DNA of 64,000 bases, taken from the NCBI GenBank assembly GCA_002483265.1, contig DLHO01000019.1:90168-154167 (forward strand). Direction: 5' to 3'. Every line of letters begins with the position of its first letter. Position 1 is the stretch's first letter. The notes below the pieces were generated by a model. The model saw only the letters and a list, made by a program, of their open reading frames with translations. It did not search any database and was not told the DNA's origin. This stretch comes from Flavobacteriales bacterium UBA7666 (GTDB taxonomy: Bacteria > Bacteroidota > Bacteroidia > Flavobacteriales_D > Crocinitomicaceae). Shown here one piece after another: positions 43,694 through 51,301 of this stretch. Made by a program: the position numbers and the translations under genes.

Positions 43694-43954
43694 GTTGTTG
43701 TTTGTTTTAAGTTGTTGATTGACCGTGAGTTTGGATGAAATATTCGGTCAATGAATGAATTGGATAAAGCCTGTATTTTTGAACGAATAAAGTTAAGCGA
43801 ATAAATCCGGTTGCGGAAAGATTTGAATGCTTAAAATTCGTTAAAATTGGTTCTTCCCGGAGAGATAATAGGGGAAGGAATATTTTAACTGCAAAGTGCA
43901 GAAAACATAGCAGACTTTCAGTCGCTATATTTGAGCAGGGCGCAAAGTTTTACT

Positions 43955-43996
43955 TAAAAACAAATCCCGGTAAACAAGTGCTTACCGGGATTTGTT
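43955..43996 (-). terminator. Terminator of the T9SS cargo gene 44048-45916
   Basis: A 15-bp stem AACAAATCCCGGTAA / TTACCGGGATTTGTT, loop ACAAGTGC, followed on the minus strand by TTTTT. It sits in the 354-bp gap before the VWA gene, in which I see no ORF. Confidence 0.8.
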
Positions 43997-44047
43997 AGGG
44001 TGTTGACAACTTATGAGGTGTCAACTGAACGTATATTTTTAGTGAAA

Positions 44048-45916
44048 TTAGTTCTTCACAACCTTTAGAAGCGCCGTTTGACCCGCACTATAAATACGCA
44101 GGAAGAAGGTATTCGATTCATAAGCTGAAAGATCCAATTCTGTTTGAAGTGCATTCGGCTCGGCTGTTTCCAATACTTTTCCAAGCAGGTCGATTAACTC
44201 CAAACGCTCAATTACAGTGTTTTTTGAAGCGATAGTAACCTTTCCGTTTGTAGGAACAGGATAGATCGTTAATTCTGAAGCAGTCATTTCCTCAATTCCT
44301 GTAAAGTCTACCGATACACAGTTTGAAGTGTCTCTGCAACCGTAAACATTGTCCTGAATGATAATGGCATAGGTACCGTTTAGTTCCGGATTAAATACCA
44401 CGTCTGTTTCACCGGGAATTACTGACATATCCGAACAATTTACCCACTGAGCAGTCATATCAACTAATGTTCCTGCAGTTAGTGTTCCTCCTGATGAAAA
44501 AACAGAAGCCATCACATTGTGAAGGGTAACAGTCATCTGATCACTCGCTGAACATCCGTTGGCGTCTATTCCCGTGACTGAGTATATTGTGTTTAGAGGA
44601 GCGATTGGTGTACCGTTAATTACCCCGTTGTTCCAGCTATACGTTTGTGCACCGCTTCCTGAAAAGATATGTGGCACTCCCTGGCAAAGATCCAAATCCG
44701 GTCCTGCGGAAACGATCGGTGTAAGGTTGAATATAACCGTGATTGTGTCGTTCTTAACGCATCCGTTCGTGTCTGTTCCGGTTACGATGTAGGTAGCTGT
44801 ACTTGTTGGTTCGAAGGGAGAATTATCGGTAACACCGTTATTCCAGATGTAAGAATCTGCACCTTGTCCTGCTAATGTGATATCGTTTCCTCCGCATACA
44901 CTGAAATCTGCACCCGCATTAACGTTAGGAAGTTGATTTACTGTTAAGATTATCGTGTCATTGTCTACACATCCGATCGAATCAGTACCAGTCACTACAT
45001 AAGTTGTTGTGGTGATTGCTTCAAAAGCAAGGCTGTCTGTTACACCATTGTCCCAGGCATAACTTTCGGCACCTTCACCATAAAGTACTACATCATCTCC
45101 CGTACAAACTGCCAGTGGAGCATTTGCTGTTACTACAGGAATGGAAACAACTACATCAAGTGTATCGGCCAAAGTTGCAGGACATCCCGGAACAGTTGCA
45201 GATACGGTGTAAGTTGTTGTAGAAGTAGGTGCTGCCGGAATAGAAGCTGTTGTTTCTCCGGTACCCCATGTAATGGTAGTTCCGGGTTGGTCAGCCAATG
45301 CATAATGGATGTTTCCGTTCCATACACGTGGCTGATAAACTGCACCTGTATTCTGAGTGAACGGGTATTCCATACCGCCTCCTTCGAGAAAGGTAATGTT
45401 TGCATCACTGGAGTAAACGTTTCCGACATTCGTACCATTCGAGTAGTTTAAGCTAACAGCTGATGTGTTTGAAGTTACATAGAACGCGTATGTCTGTCCG
45501 GCCGGGATGGTGATATTCACGTTTACCGGTACGGCTGAGAATCCGCCCGTATACGGCACGGGTGCTGAGCCAATGAAGGTCCATGCAGAAGGAGTGTTCG
45601 CAAACCCGTTCCAGGTTCCGACTTTGTAATAGATTTCGATTGTTGTATTTCCCATTGGAGAAGCATCGAATGACAGGATGGTTACGGCATTGGTTGCAAC
45701 GATATCGAACATGTTACCGCGGTGGTTGTTCCCGGCAGTGTTGGAAGCCATGAGTTGATTGTCTGGTCCGTTTGCAAGGGCATTCAGGGTTATTCCGTCT
45801 CCGGAGCAAATCAGTGAATCTGTGGCACTGAGAACAAGGGAACAAGGCTGAGCATAAGCTTTGAAACCTAAAAAAAATGTAAACGCAAGAAATGTTAAGT
45901 GTAGTCCTTTTATCAT
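44048..45916 (-). CDS. Large secreted T9SS type A cargo protein with Ig-like repeats
   Basis: 622 residues from ATG at 45916. Signal peptide ends AYAQ. An N-terminal domain (about 30-200) with NNHRGNMFDIVATNAVTILSFD and IEIYYKVGTWNGF, then a series of Ig-like repeats of about 80 residues, each with a D-V-C-x-G-D-D/N-I-x-L-x-G-x-G-A-x-S-Y-x-W-x-N-G-V type start (SYAWDNGVTDS, SYIWNNGVTDN, TYSWNNGVINGT) and V-T-G-T-D. The C-terminus ELTIYPVPTNGKVTIAS...ESNTFFLRIYSAGQTALLKVVK is a type A sorting domain. Likely a surface adhesin; ligand unknown. Confidence 0.85.
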   Translation of the reverse strand: MIKGLHLTFLAFTFFLGFKAYAQPCSLVLSATDSLICSGDGITLNALANGPDNQLMASNTAGNNHRGNMFDIVATNAVTILSFDASPMGNTTIEIYYKVGTWNGFANTPSAWTFIGSAPVPYTGGFSAVPVNVNITIPAGQTYAFYVTSNTSAVSLNYSNGTNVGNVYSSDANITFLEGGGMEYPFTQNTGAVYQPRVWNGNIHYALADQPGTTITWGTGETTASIPAAPTSTTTYTVSATVPGCPATLADTLDVVVSIPVVTANAPLAVCTGDDVVLYGEGAESYAWDNGVTDSLAFEAITTTTYVVTGTDSIGCVDNDTIILTVNQLPNVNAGADFSVCGGNDITLAGQGADSYIWNNGVTDNSPFEPTSTATYIVTGTDTNGCVKNDTITVIFNLTPIVSAGPDLDLCQGVPHIFSGSGAQTYSWNNGVINGTPIAPLNTIYSVTGIDANGCSASDQMTVTLHNVMASVFSSGGTLTAGTLVDMTAQWVNCSDMSVIPGETDVVFNPELNGTYAIIIQDNVYGCRDTSNCVSVDFTGIEEMTASELTIYPVPTNGKVTIASKNTVIERLELIDLLGKVLETAEPNALQTELDLSAYESNTFFLRIYSAGQTALLKVVKN

Positions 45917-46560
45917 AAATAGTGATTTAAAATTCCCCGCGAAGGTAGGCTTTTTATCCTTCTAGAGTTATTTTAAGTAAAAAAAAATGAAAATCAGGGG
46001 TTTCCCCCTTGTTTCTTAATGATCTGATTATCAGGATTTAAATTTAGTTGAAAGGGAAGGGGTCTTAAAGATCGATGGATGAATTAATTGCGTCCGCTAC
46101 TACGGATGTGAATGATTTTTTCTTCAGGTTACGATTGTGTGCAGAAGTGATTAGATTTTGTGGGTCAGGAATCCTTGCCAAAAACACTTCATTTGCAAAT
46201 GAATCTTCCTGAAATGCACTGAAATGGTTCGTTAAATTTATAACATTTTCATACTCTATCCATACAGTATCTATGCAGTATCCATACTTGATCTATGCTC
46301 TACCTTCCTGATGCCAATTTGATAGCTTTACAATCCTTTTATTTCGGGTACAAATCTGTGCAATGAGTTTGGTTCTGAAGAATCAGGTGACTGGATTTAT
46401 AATTACGAATTACGTCCCGATAGCTATCGGATACGAATTACGAATTTTCAGGTTTTAATTACTGACGGATTAAATCGTGAGGTAAGTTGGGAAGATTATC
46501 GGACTTATTATTTGAACTCATCCGAATAGAATAAGTGGAAGAAATCGGCGTTTTACTTTT
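45917..46560. other. Long gene-free stretch with repeats
   Basis: Holds GATCTGATTATCAGGA near 46020, a run of TATCCATACAGTATCTATGC-like direct repeats (46257-46300), and the GAATTACGAATTAC repeat (46400-46445) that contains a GATAGCTATC palindrome in the middle. No convincing gene on either strand. Confidence 0.45.
46414..46434. repeat. GATAGCTATC palindrome nested in the GAATTACG repeat
   Basis: GTCCCGATAGCTATCGGATA interrupts ATTACGAATTAC...GAATTACGAATT. The flanks are the same repeat on each side, which is what an insertion into an existing repeat would look like. Confidence 0.6.
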
Positions 46561-46950
46561 ATGAAACAAGCTTCTCTATTCTTCCTTCTGCTGATTTCAG
46601 GCTATTCCTTATCCCAACAGAATGACAGTGTTCCGAAGAAAAAGAAAGCATTTGAGAATTTTTTTGGCTGTGAATGCTGCGCAGATACTGTTACGATCGA
46701 TTTAGCTTACAAGCATAAATGGGTGTATGAATGCACGCTTTATAAATCACAGTACTTATTGATCGTAAGAAAAAAGGGAAAGGTGATGTGGAAGGCAGAT
46801 TTTAAAGCAGATATGGAAGGTAAATCGCTGGATTATTTGTGCGTTTTTGATGGAGGAAGTGATCAAAAAGGAAATGAACGAATCATTTTGTCCAATGGCT
46901 CTAAAAGGATCCTTGTTTTTTACTTGAAAAATGGAAAACGGATCAACTAA
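46561..46950 (+). CDS. Exported small protein with CxCC motif
   Basis: 129 residues from ATG at 46561. Signal peptide MKQASLFFLLLISGYSLSQQ; then a basic stretch KKKKAFENFFGCECCADTVTID with C-E-C-C, followed by beta-rich sequence (KHKWVYECTLYKSQYLLIVRKKGKVMWKADF) and a second short strand hairpin ending SKRILVFYLKNGKRIN. I do not recognise it. Convergent with 46958-47278, 7 bp between stops. Confidence 0.6.
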   Translation: MKQASLFFLLLISGYSLSQQNDSVPKKKKAFENFFGCECCADTVTIDLAYKHKWVYECTLYKSQYLLIVRKKGKVMWKADFKADMEGKSLDYLCVFDGGSDQKGNERIILSNGSKRILVFYLKNGKRIN

Positions 46951-46957
46951 TTGACTT

Positions 46958-47278
46958 TTACTCTGTTGCTAGTTTTTGTTCTTTGTCGGAAACGGTTGTT
47001 TTAGGCTGAATAACAGGAACAGAAGTTTTTGGTGGACAATTGATCCGGATAATACATCCACAATAAGAATCTCCAAAATTGACTGGAAGACCACCTGTAA
47101 TGACAGTAACTTCTTCCAAAGCGCTTTTTGGGAGGTTGGCATTCCCCCGAACCTTGATTCCATCGATGTAGAAATCTCTTCCTCCTCTCACATGAATTGC
47201 GGTATCAGAAACAGGTGTTTGCGCAATTGAATTACTTGCAGTGAGCAGAAATAAGGAACAAAATAGAATACCTTTCAT
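46958..47278 (-). CDS. Short exported protein carrying a TonB-plug-like segment
   Basis: I start at the ATG at 47278 (MKGILFCSLFLLTASNSIAQ), a complete signal peptide; the frame extends upstream but those residues lie before it. About 106 residues. The middle DFYIDGIKVRGNANLPKSAL...EVTVITGGLPVNFGD closely follows the plug segment of TonB-dependent receptors (Y-x-x-D-G...L-P...I-E-x-V-x-V-I-T-G-G-x-x-A-x-Y-G-D), but no barrel follows. It ends with a Pro/Thr/Lys tail. Either a solitary plug-like protein or a decayed receptor; the intact frame favours the former. Confidence 0.5.
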   Translation of the reverse strand: MKGILFCSLFLLTASNSIAQTPVSDTAIHVRGGRDFYIDGIKVRGNANLPKSALEEVTVITGGLPVNFGDSYCGCIIRINCPPKTSVPVIQPKTTVSDKEQKLATE

Positions 47279-47337
47279 AAGTGAATTTTGATAGAGATGG
47301 AAATATGTACAGGATTCCATAAATAGAATTAATTCTT

Positions 47338-47520
47338 CTACTTTTTTCATCGTCAAAAAAGTAGCAAAAAGACTAGGCACGGTAAACCGATTGACCTGTT
47401 AGCAGGTTATGACAGAATTTCCCTTAAACTCGTCGTTCCTCCTCAAACAAAAGGGAAATTTAGCTGTCATTTTCTGCACAGGTTCCCAATCTTGTTCACC
47501 AACGTGCCGTTTTTAGAATT
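47338..47520. repeat. Composite hairpin repeat element, copy B
   Basis: First hairpin arms CTACTTTTTT / AAAAAAGTAG (47338-47364). Second hairpin arms GAATTTCCCTT / AAGGGAAATTT (47415-47461), further closed by GACAG / CTGTC, with a loop reading AACTCGTCGTTCCTCCTCAA. It ends with TGCACAGGTTCCCAATCTTG. Same order as copy A (3846-4036), with paired base changes in both stems. Confidence 0.65.
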
Positions 47521-47562
47521 CTTGTAAATCGGACTATTTTTTGCTTCGAGTTTTTGAATAGT

Positions 47563-48633
47563 TTAGTCTATCAATTTCCCCGTCTCTTCAATCAACGACT
47601 CCATCAATTCGGCCGCATTTCTGTGTTTCAAAATCGGTGCAATCTGACCACTCCAGAACAAGACCAGATCGTGTTTGTCTTGTGTCAAAGCACCTTTTCG
47701 TAGTGATGACATGAAAGCTGTTTGAAGCGGGAAGGGGAGCATGTCTTGTTCTTTTCCTCTTACTTCTTTTGCCAGTTGGGTGGTGATTCCTCTTCCCAAT
47801 CTTCCGGTATATGCACGTGTCAAAATCGTTTGTTTGGCGGCATCTGAAAACAAAGCTGCACGATGTTCGGGTAAAGCTCCGGATTCTTCGGTTGCCAGAA
47901 AAGCTGTTCCGATCTGCACGGCATCTGCTCCCAAGGTAAAAGCTGCTGCGATTCCCTTTCCGTTGGCAATTCCGCCAGCTGCGATAACAGGAAGTTTCAC
48001 TTTTTCGCGAATCAATTGCGTGAGTACAAAACTTCCGGTGGTAGATAATTCGGCTGATTCCAAAAAGGAAGGACGATGGCCTCCTGCTTCAAATCCGGAT
48101 GCTACAATGGCATCCACGCCTGCATTTTCCAGTGCAAGAGCTTCATCCAATGTCGTGGCATTTCCTACCAGAATAATTCCTCTTTTTCGGGCTTCTTCCA
48201 AGATATCTTTTGGTGGAATTCCAAAGACAAAACTGAATACTTTTGGTTTCACGTCCAGAATAACTTGTACCTGATTCTCAAACCGGGTTTTAAAATCCGG
48301 CTTTGCAGGAAGTTCCGCACCAATCTCATCGAAATAAGGTTTGAACAAGGCTTTTGTCCGTTCGAATTGCTCATCGCTTACACCTCCGTTTTTGACATCT
48401 GTATCCGAAACCCAGAGATTGAGATTGTATGATTTGTTGGTCAGTTCTTTGATGCGTTTGTCCACTTCGTAAATCTCTTGCGGGGAAATGCTGTAGGCTC
48501 CGTAACCTCCCAAACCACCGCTGTTCGAAACAGTTGAAACCAATTCAGGAGTAGATAAACCGCCTCCGAATGGTCCTTGCAAAATGGGATACTCAATTCC
48601 CATTAATTCCGTTGCTTTTGTTTTGTACCACAT
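47563..48633 (-). CDS. Nitronate monooxygenase (2-nitropropane dioxygenase family)
   Basis: 356 residues from ATG at 48633. FMN-binding TIM barrel: MGIEYPILQGPFGGGLSTPELV at the front, NSGGLGGYGA, DAIVASGFEAGGHRPSF (catalytic His region), PVIAAGGIANGKGIAAAFTLGADAVQIGTAFLATEES. These enzymes oxidise alkyl nitronates such as propionate-3-nitronate to carbonyls. Last gene of a four-gene unit (yceI, tautomerase, NTF2-like, this) behind two CRP-type sites. Confidence 0.85.
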   Translation of the reverse strand: MWYKTKATELMGIEYPILQGPFGGGLSTPELVSTVSNSGGLGGYGAYSISPQEIYEVDKRIKELTNKSYNLNLWVSDTDVKNGGVSDEQFERTKALFKPYFDEIGAELPAKPDFKTRFENQVQVILDVKPKVFSFVFGIPPKDILEEARKRGIILVGNATTLDEALALENAGVDAIVASGFEAGGHRPSFLESAELSTTGSFVLTQLIREKVKLPVIAAGGIANGKGIAAAFTLGADAVQIGTAFLATEESGALPEHRAALFSDAAKQTILTRAYTGRLGRGITTQLAKEVRGKEQDMLPFPLQTAFMSSLRKGALTQDKHDLVLFWSGQIAPILKHRNAAELMESLIEETGKLID

Positions 48634-48652
48634 AATGAATGAATTTAAGGAA

Positions 48653-49099
48653 TTAATCGATTACGTTTGTGAGTGTTTTATTGATAATCAACCAGTTGCC
48701 TTCTGTTTCGTGAAGCGTGAGAAAGTTATAGTAATTGAAAGCATACATTCTCACATGTAATTTAGCGACTGCAATAGAATTGATCACATCCACCGAGAGG
48801 ATTTCCGCTTCAAATGGCTGACCGGATTTTTCGGGACTGACCCTATTTGCCACGCCGCTCAGGTATTCATTTCGCGTTTTGGCATAGGCTTCTCCATTGA
48901 TATCTCCGAAAAGAAGTGCGTCTTTGTGAAAAGTTTGTCCCAAAAGAACGGTATCACCGGTTTCAATTCCTTTGAAGTACTGATCGATTACTGATACAAT
49001 GGCTTCTGTATTGTTTGTTGTTGTTTCCATAGTTTTCAAGTGTTGAGCGAAGATGCCTTGCCAAATGCAAAGCATCCATGCGGTTGTGATTAATTTCAT
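48653..49099 (-). CDS. Exported NTF2-like / lumazine-binding-type protein
   Basis: 148 residues from ATG at 49099. Signal peptide MKLITTAWMLCIWQGIFAQ; then AIVSVIDQYFKGIETGDTVLLGQTFHKDALLFGD and LHVRMYAFNYYNFLTLHETEGNWLIINKTL, the cone-shaped NTF2 fold used by SnoaL, DUF4440 and putative lumazine-binding proteins. Ligand unknown. Overlaps the tautomerase stop by 4 bp; 19 bp before the nitronate monooxygenase gene. Confidence 0.75.
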   Translation of the reverse strand: MKLITTAWMLCIWQGIFAQHLKTMETTTNNTEAIVSVIDQYFKGIETGDTVLLGQTFHKDALLFGDINGEAYAKTRNEYLSGVANRVSPEKSGQPFEAEILSVDVINSIAVAKLHVRMYAFNYYNFLTLHETEGNWLIINKTLTNVID

Positions 49100-49323
49100 T
49101 CAACTGTTTTTTTGTCGGCGGTAATTCCCTTTTCTCTAAGCACAGAGACTTGTTCGCCACCATAACCCCAATTATCCGTGTCGATTTCGCGGATCACGAC
49201 ATGCGTGAGGAATGGATCTTTGTTCAGGATATTTGTAACGACCTCGCTTACTTGTTTGATGAGCTGTTGTTTTTGCTCGCGGGTAACGCCTTCACGCGTT
49301 AGTTCTATGTTAATGACTGGCAT
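49096..49323 (-). CDS. 4-Oxalocrotonate tautomerase-family protein
   Basis: 75 residues from ATG at 49323. The second residue is Pro (MPVINIELTREGVT), so after Met removal Pro1 is the catalytic base of the tautomerase superfamily. Mid-chain VIREIDTDNWGYGGEQVS holds the usual V-x-I-x-E...W-x-x-G pattern. A small cytoplasmic hexameric-type enzyme; substrate unknown. Second gene of the yceI operon, coupled by 4 bp to the next gene. Confidence 0.82.
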   Translation of the reverse strand: MPVINIELTREGVTREQKQQLIKQVSEVVTNILNKDPFLTHVVIREIDTDNWGYGGEQVSVLREKGITADKKTVE

Positions 49324-49334
49324 GACTGTTCAGA

Positions 49335-49862
49335 TTAAGCCTCAGCTGTGAGGGTGAAATTCAAATCAAAATTGTTGTAAATCAGGTTGTCTCCCAGGTT
49401 GGTGAAGAAGTTCCCGGAACGGAATCGGATATCGTATTTCGTGCGGTCGATCGTCAGTTTTCCGGATGCATTTACCATATTATCTGTTTGATTTACCTGC
49501 ATGTCAAATCCGACCGGATGCGTGATTCCCTTGATTGTTAAATCTCCGTTTACATGATACGAACCATTTTCGCGGGGTTCAACTTGTACCACTTCCATGC
49601 TTGCTTCCGGAAATTGTTCGGAGCTAAAAAAATCGTCTGAAGCCAAATGTCCGGCGAATTGCGCATTGGTTGCAGGATCGGTAATATCCAGAATCTTGAT
49701 GGATCTTGTGTCGATTACGAATCGTCCGCCGTTGAGGATGTTTTCATTGAATTGCAATTCACCTCCTTTCAGGTCGATTGTTCCGTTGTGGGCACCGGTT
49801 ACTTTTCGTCCGACCCATTCTACTTTGCTTTTTGCGTTGTTGATTTCAAATTGTGTTTTCAT
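49335..49862 (-). CDS. YceI-family protein
   Basis: 175 residues from ATG at 49862. The chain follows YceI/lipocalin-like topology: KSKVEWVGRKVTGAHNGTIDLKGGEL, FVIDTRSIKILDITD, HLASDDFFSSEQFPEASMEV, GDLTIKGITHPVGFDM and IDRTKYDIRFRSG. The family binds polyisoprenoids and other amphipathic molecules. Unlike E. coli YceI it has no signal peptide, so it should act in the cytoplasm. First gene of the four-gene unit; two CRP-type palindromes and a -7 box lie upstream. Confidence 0.85.
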   Translation of the reverse strand: MKTQFEINNAKSKVEWVGRKVTGAHNGTIDLKGGELQFNENILNGGRFVIDTRSIKILDITDPATNAQFAGHLASDDFFSSEQFPEASMEVVQVEPRENGSYHVNGDLTIKGITHPVGFDMQVNQTDNMVNASGKLTIDRTKYDIRFRSGNFFTNLGDNLIYNNFDLNFTLTAEA

Positions 49863-49917
49863 GTTATTTTATTTTTTGGCTCTGACATTTATCGTCAGAA
49901 TTGTTAATTGAATAACA

Positions 49918-49925
49918 CAAAGTTG
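49918..49925 (-). promoter_or_regulatory. -7 promoter box (CAACTTTG) of the yceI operon
   Basis: Minus-strand CAACTTTG matches TAnnTTTG at all but the first base. It would put the start of transcription near 49914, so the centre of the nearest CRP-type site (49948-49963) lies at about -41. Confidence 0.5.
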
Positions 49926-49947
49926 GGGTAGAAAAAGTACGCGATTA

Positions 49948-49963
49948 TGTGATGTAGGTCACA
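49948..49963. promoter_or_regulatory. CRP-type palindrome 1 (TGTGA-N6-TCACA)
   Basis: TGTGATGTAGGTCACA is a perfect match to the CRP half-sites. It sits about 41 bp upstream of the inferred start of the yceI operon, the distance of class II activator sites. Confidence 0.75.
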
Positions 49964-49985
49964 TTCAGGAAACGGCTAATGTAAA

Positions 49986-50001
49986 TGTGATCTAAGTCAC
50001 A
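49986..50001. promoter_or_regulatory. CRP-type palindrome 2 (TGTGA-N6-TCACA)
   Basis: TGTGATCTAAGTCACA, a second perfect site with its centre 38 bp from site 1. The Crp/Fnr regulator gene lies 380 bp further on, and its recognition helix SRETLSR keeps the Arg-Glu-Arg that contact TGTGA in E. coli CRP. Confidence 0.75.
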
Positions 50002-50043
50002 AAAGAATGGTGTATTTGATACTCACCAATTACTCTTTGTCTT

Positions 50044-50340
50044 CCTACTTTTTTCCAAGGCAGAAAAAGTAGGCAAAACTGCCTTTGCCCAATTACAACG
50101 TTCAGCCAACCTGGCGCTGCGAACCTATCCACGAAAAGACGGGATCAGGATCCAAAATGCAAATCCCAGCCGTTTTACAAACGCTGCGATTTAGCACTTT
50201 CCGGGATTGGTAACCGCATCGCCAAGTTGCCACTTCTGCGGAACATCTGGAAGAACGGGTAACGATTTGGAGTTCTATGAAGTTTTTCACTGTCGCGTAA
50301 TTGGCCACTTGTCCGCAGTTTAAATCAGTGTTTCAGTATC
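50044..50340. repeat. Gene-free stretch with hairpins (related to the composite hairpin elements)
   Basis: First hairpin CCTACTTTTT / AAAAAGTAGG (50044-50073), same design as copies A and B. Further on CAGCCGTTTTACAAACGCTG forms a perfect-looking stem. A 68-residue minus-strand ORF (50102-50308) across this region has no family-like features and I treat it as a shadow. Confidence 0.5.
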
Positions 50341-50382
50341 GAATACCATCCGATCTTATCGAAGCACTGTTGAGATAACACT

Positions 50383-50955
50383 TTAAGAATTATACAAACG
50401 GCTCAGGGTTTCTCTGGAAACGCCCAGATATGCTGCGATGAGGTGTTTTGGGACGAGGTTGTAAAGTTGCGGATAAAGTGCAAGCAATTCTTCGTAGCGG
50501 TGTTTTGTATCGTTATTCATAAAGGAAAGCAGGCGCTTTTGTGTGGCAACATATCCTTTATTGGTTCGCCAGCGGAAAAAATGTTCCATCGCATGAATCT
50601 CACGGCACAACTTTTCCCGGTCTTCATTTGAAAGCATCAGAACCGTTGCATCGGTAATGCAGTCCACATTGATCTTTGCCTTTTCGCCACTGTATAAAGC
50701 TTCGAAATCGGAAGCCCACCAGGTTGGCATGGAAAACTGCAGGATGAACATCTTCACGTCCTCATTGATGTAAAAGGACTTGAGGCATCCTTCGACCACA
50801 AAATACTCCGAGTTTACTTTGTCTCCGGCAGAAATAATGGTTTGTCCTTTGGTGAAACGCTGTTCTTTGAAATGCGAAAAGACATACTCGAATTCCTCTT
50901 CTGAAAGGGAAATCATCTTTGAAATGTATTCTTTGAGCAATTCGTGTGCGTTCAT
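50383..50955 (-). CDS. Crp/Fnr family transcriptional regulator
   Basis: 190 residues from ATG at 50955. Cyclic-nucleotide-binding fold about 12-130: QRFTKGQTIISAGDKVNSEYFVVEGCLKSFYI and VKMFILQFSMPTWWASDFEAL. C-terminal HTH: LYNLVPKHLIAAYLGVSRETLSRLYNS, a shortened domain with the helix SRETLSR. No Fnr-type Cys cluster is visible. Probably regulates the yceI operon, whose promoter has two perfect TGTGA-N6-TCACA sites; this link is an inference. It ends without the usual C-terminal tail. Confidence 0.82.
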   Translation of the reverse strand: MNAHELLKEYISKMISLSEEEFEYVFSHFKEQRFTKGQTIISAGDKVNSEYFVVEGCLKSFYINEDVKMFILQFSMPTWWASDFEALYSGEKAKINVDCITDATVLMLSNEDREKLCREIHAMEHFFRWRTNKGYVATQKRLLSFMNNDTKHRYEELLALYPQLYNLVPKHLIAAYLGVSRETLSRLYNS

Positions 50956-51301
50956 GAAGACTAAAATAGTGAGAAAGAGGAATTGAAAATACAGATTACT
51001 ACTTTTAGTTACTTCAAATTCACTTTGTCATCAACAAATTTTTCTTACTTTTTTCATTGATCCTTCTTTCTTTTCAAGGACTTTCTCAATCACTAATTAT
51101 CTTTTACAGCACTTCATCAAAAAGATCAGAAGATTCTCATCTATTTACACGCCAAAGAGTTTTGTCGTTTTATATACCTACTTTCAGCGCTTAAAAGATT
51201 AAATCCTGCATTAGTGGGATCTTCTTGCTAAGCTGCTTCCTTCGTGAATGTTTACGAAATGAATGCAATGGATCAAGTAATTCAATTTAACAGTAAACTA
51301 C
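50956..51301. other. Gene-free stretch between the Crp/Fnr and WG-repeat genes
   Basis: AT-rich region between divergent genes. I see no ORF, no clear promoter match and no hairpin worth naming. Confidence 0.4.

Noticed and set aside
46257..46300. Possible CRISPR-like direct repeats (TATCCATACAGTATCTATGC)
   Set aside because: Units are degenerate, with no regular spacers and no cas genes.
47741..48274. 177-residue plus-strand ORF
   Set aside because: Lies entirely opposite the nitronate monooxygenase gene, whose motifs are unmistakable.
50102..50308. 68-residue minus-strand ORF in the hairpin-rich gap before the Crp/Fnr gene
   Set aside because: Low-complexity-like composition, overlaps repeat hairpins and has no family features.
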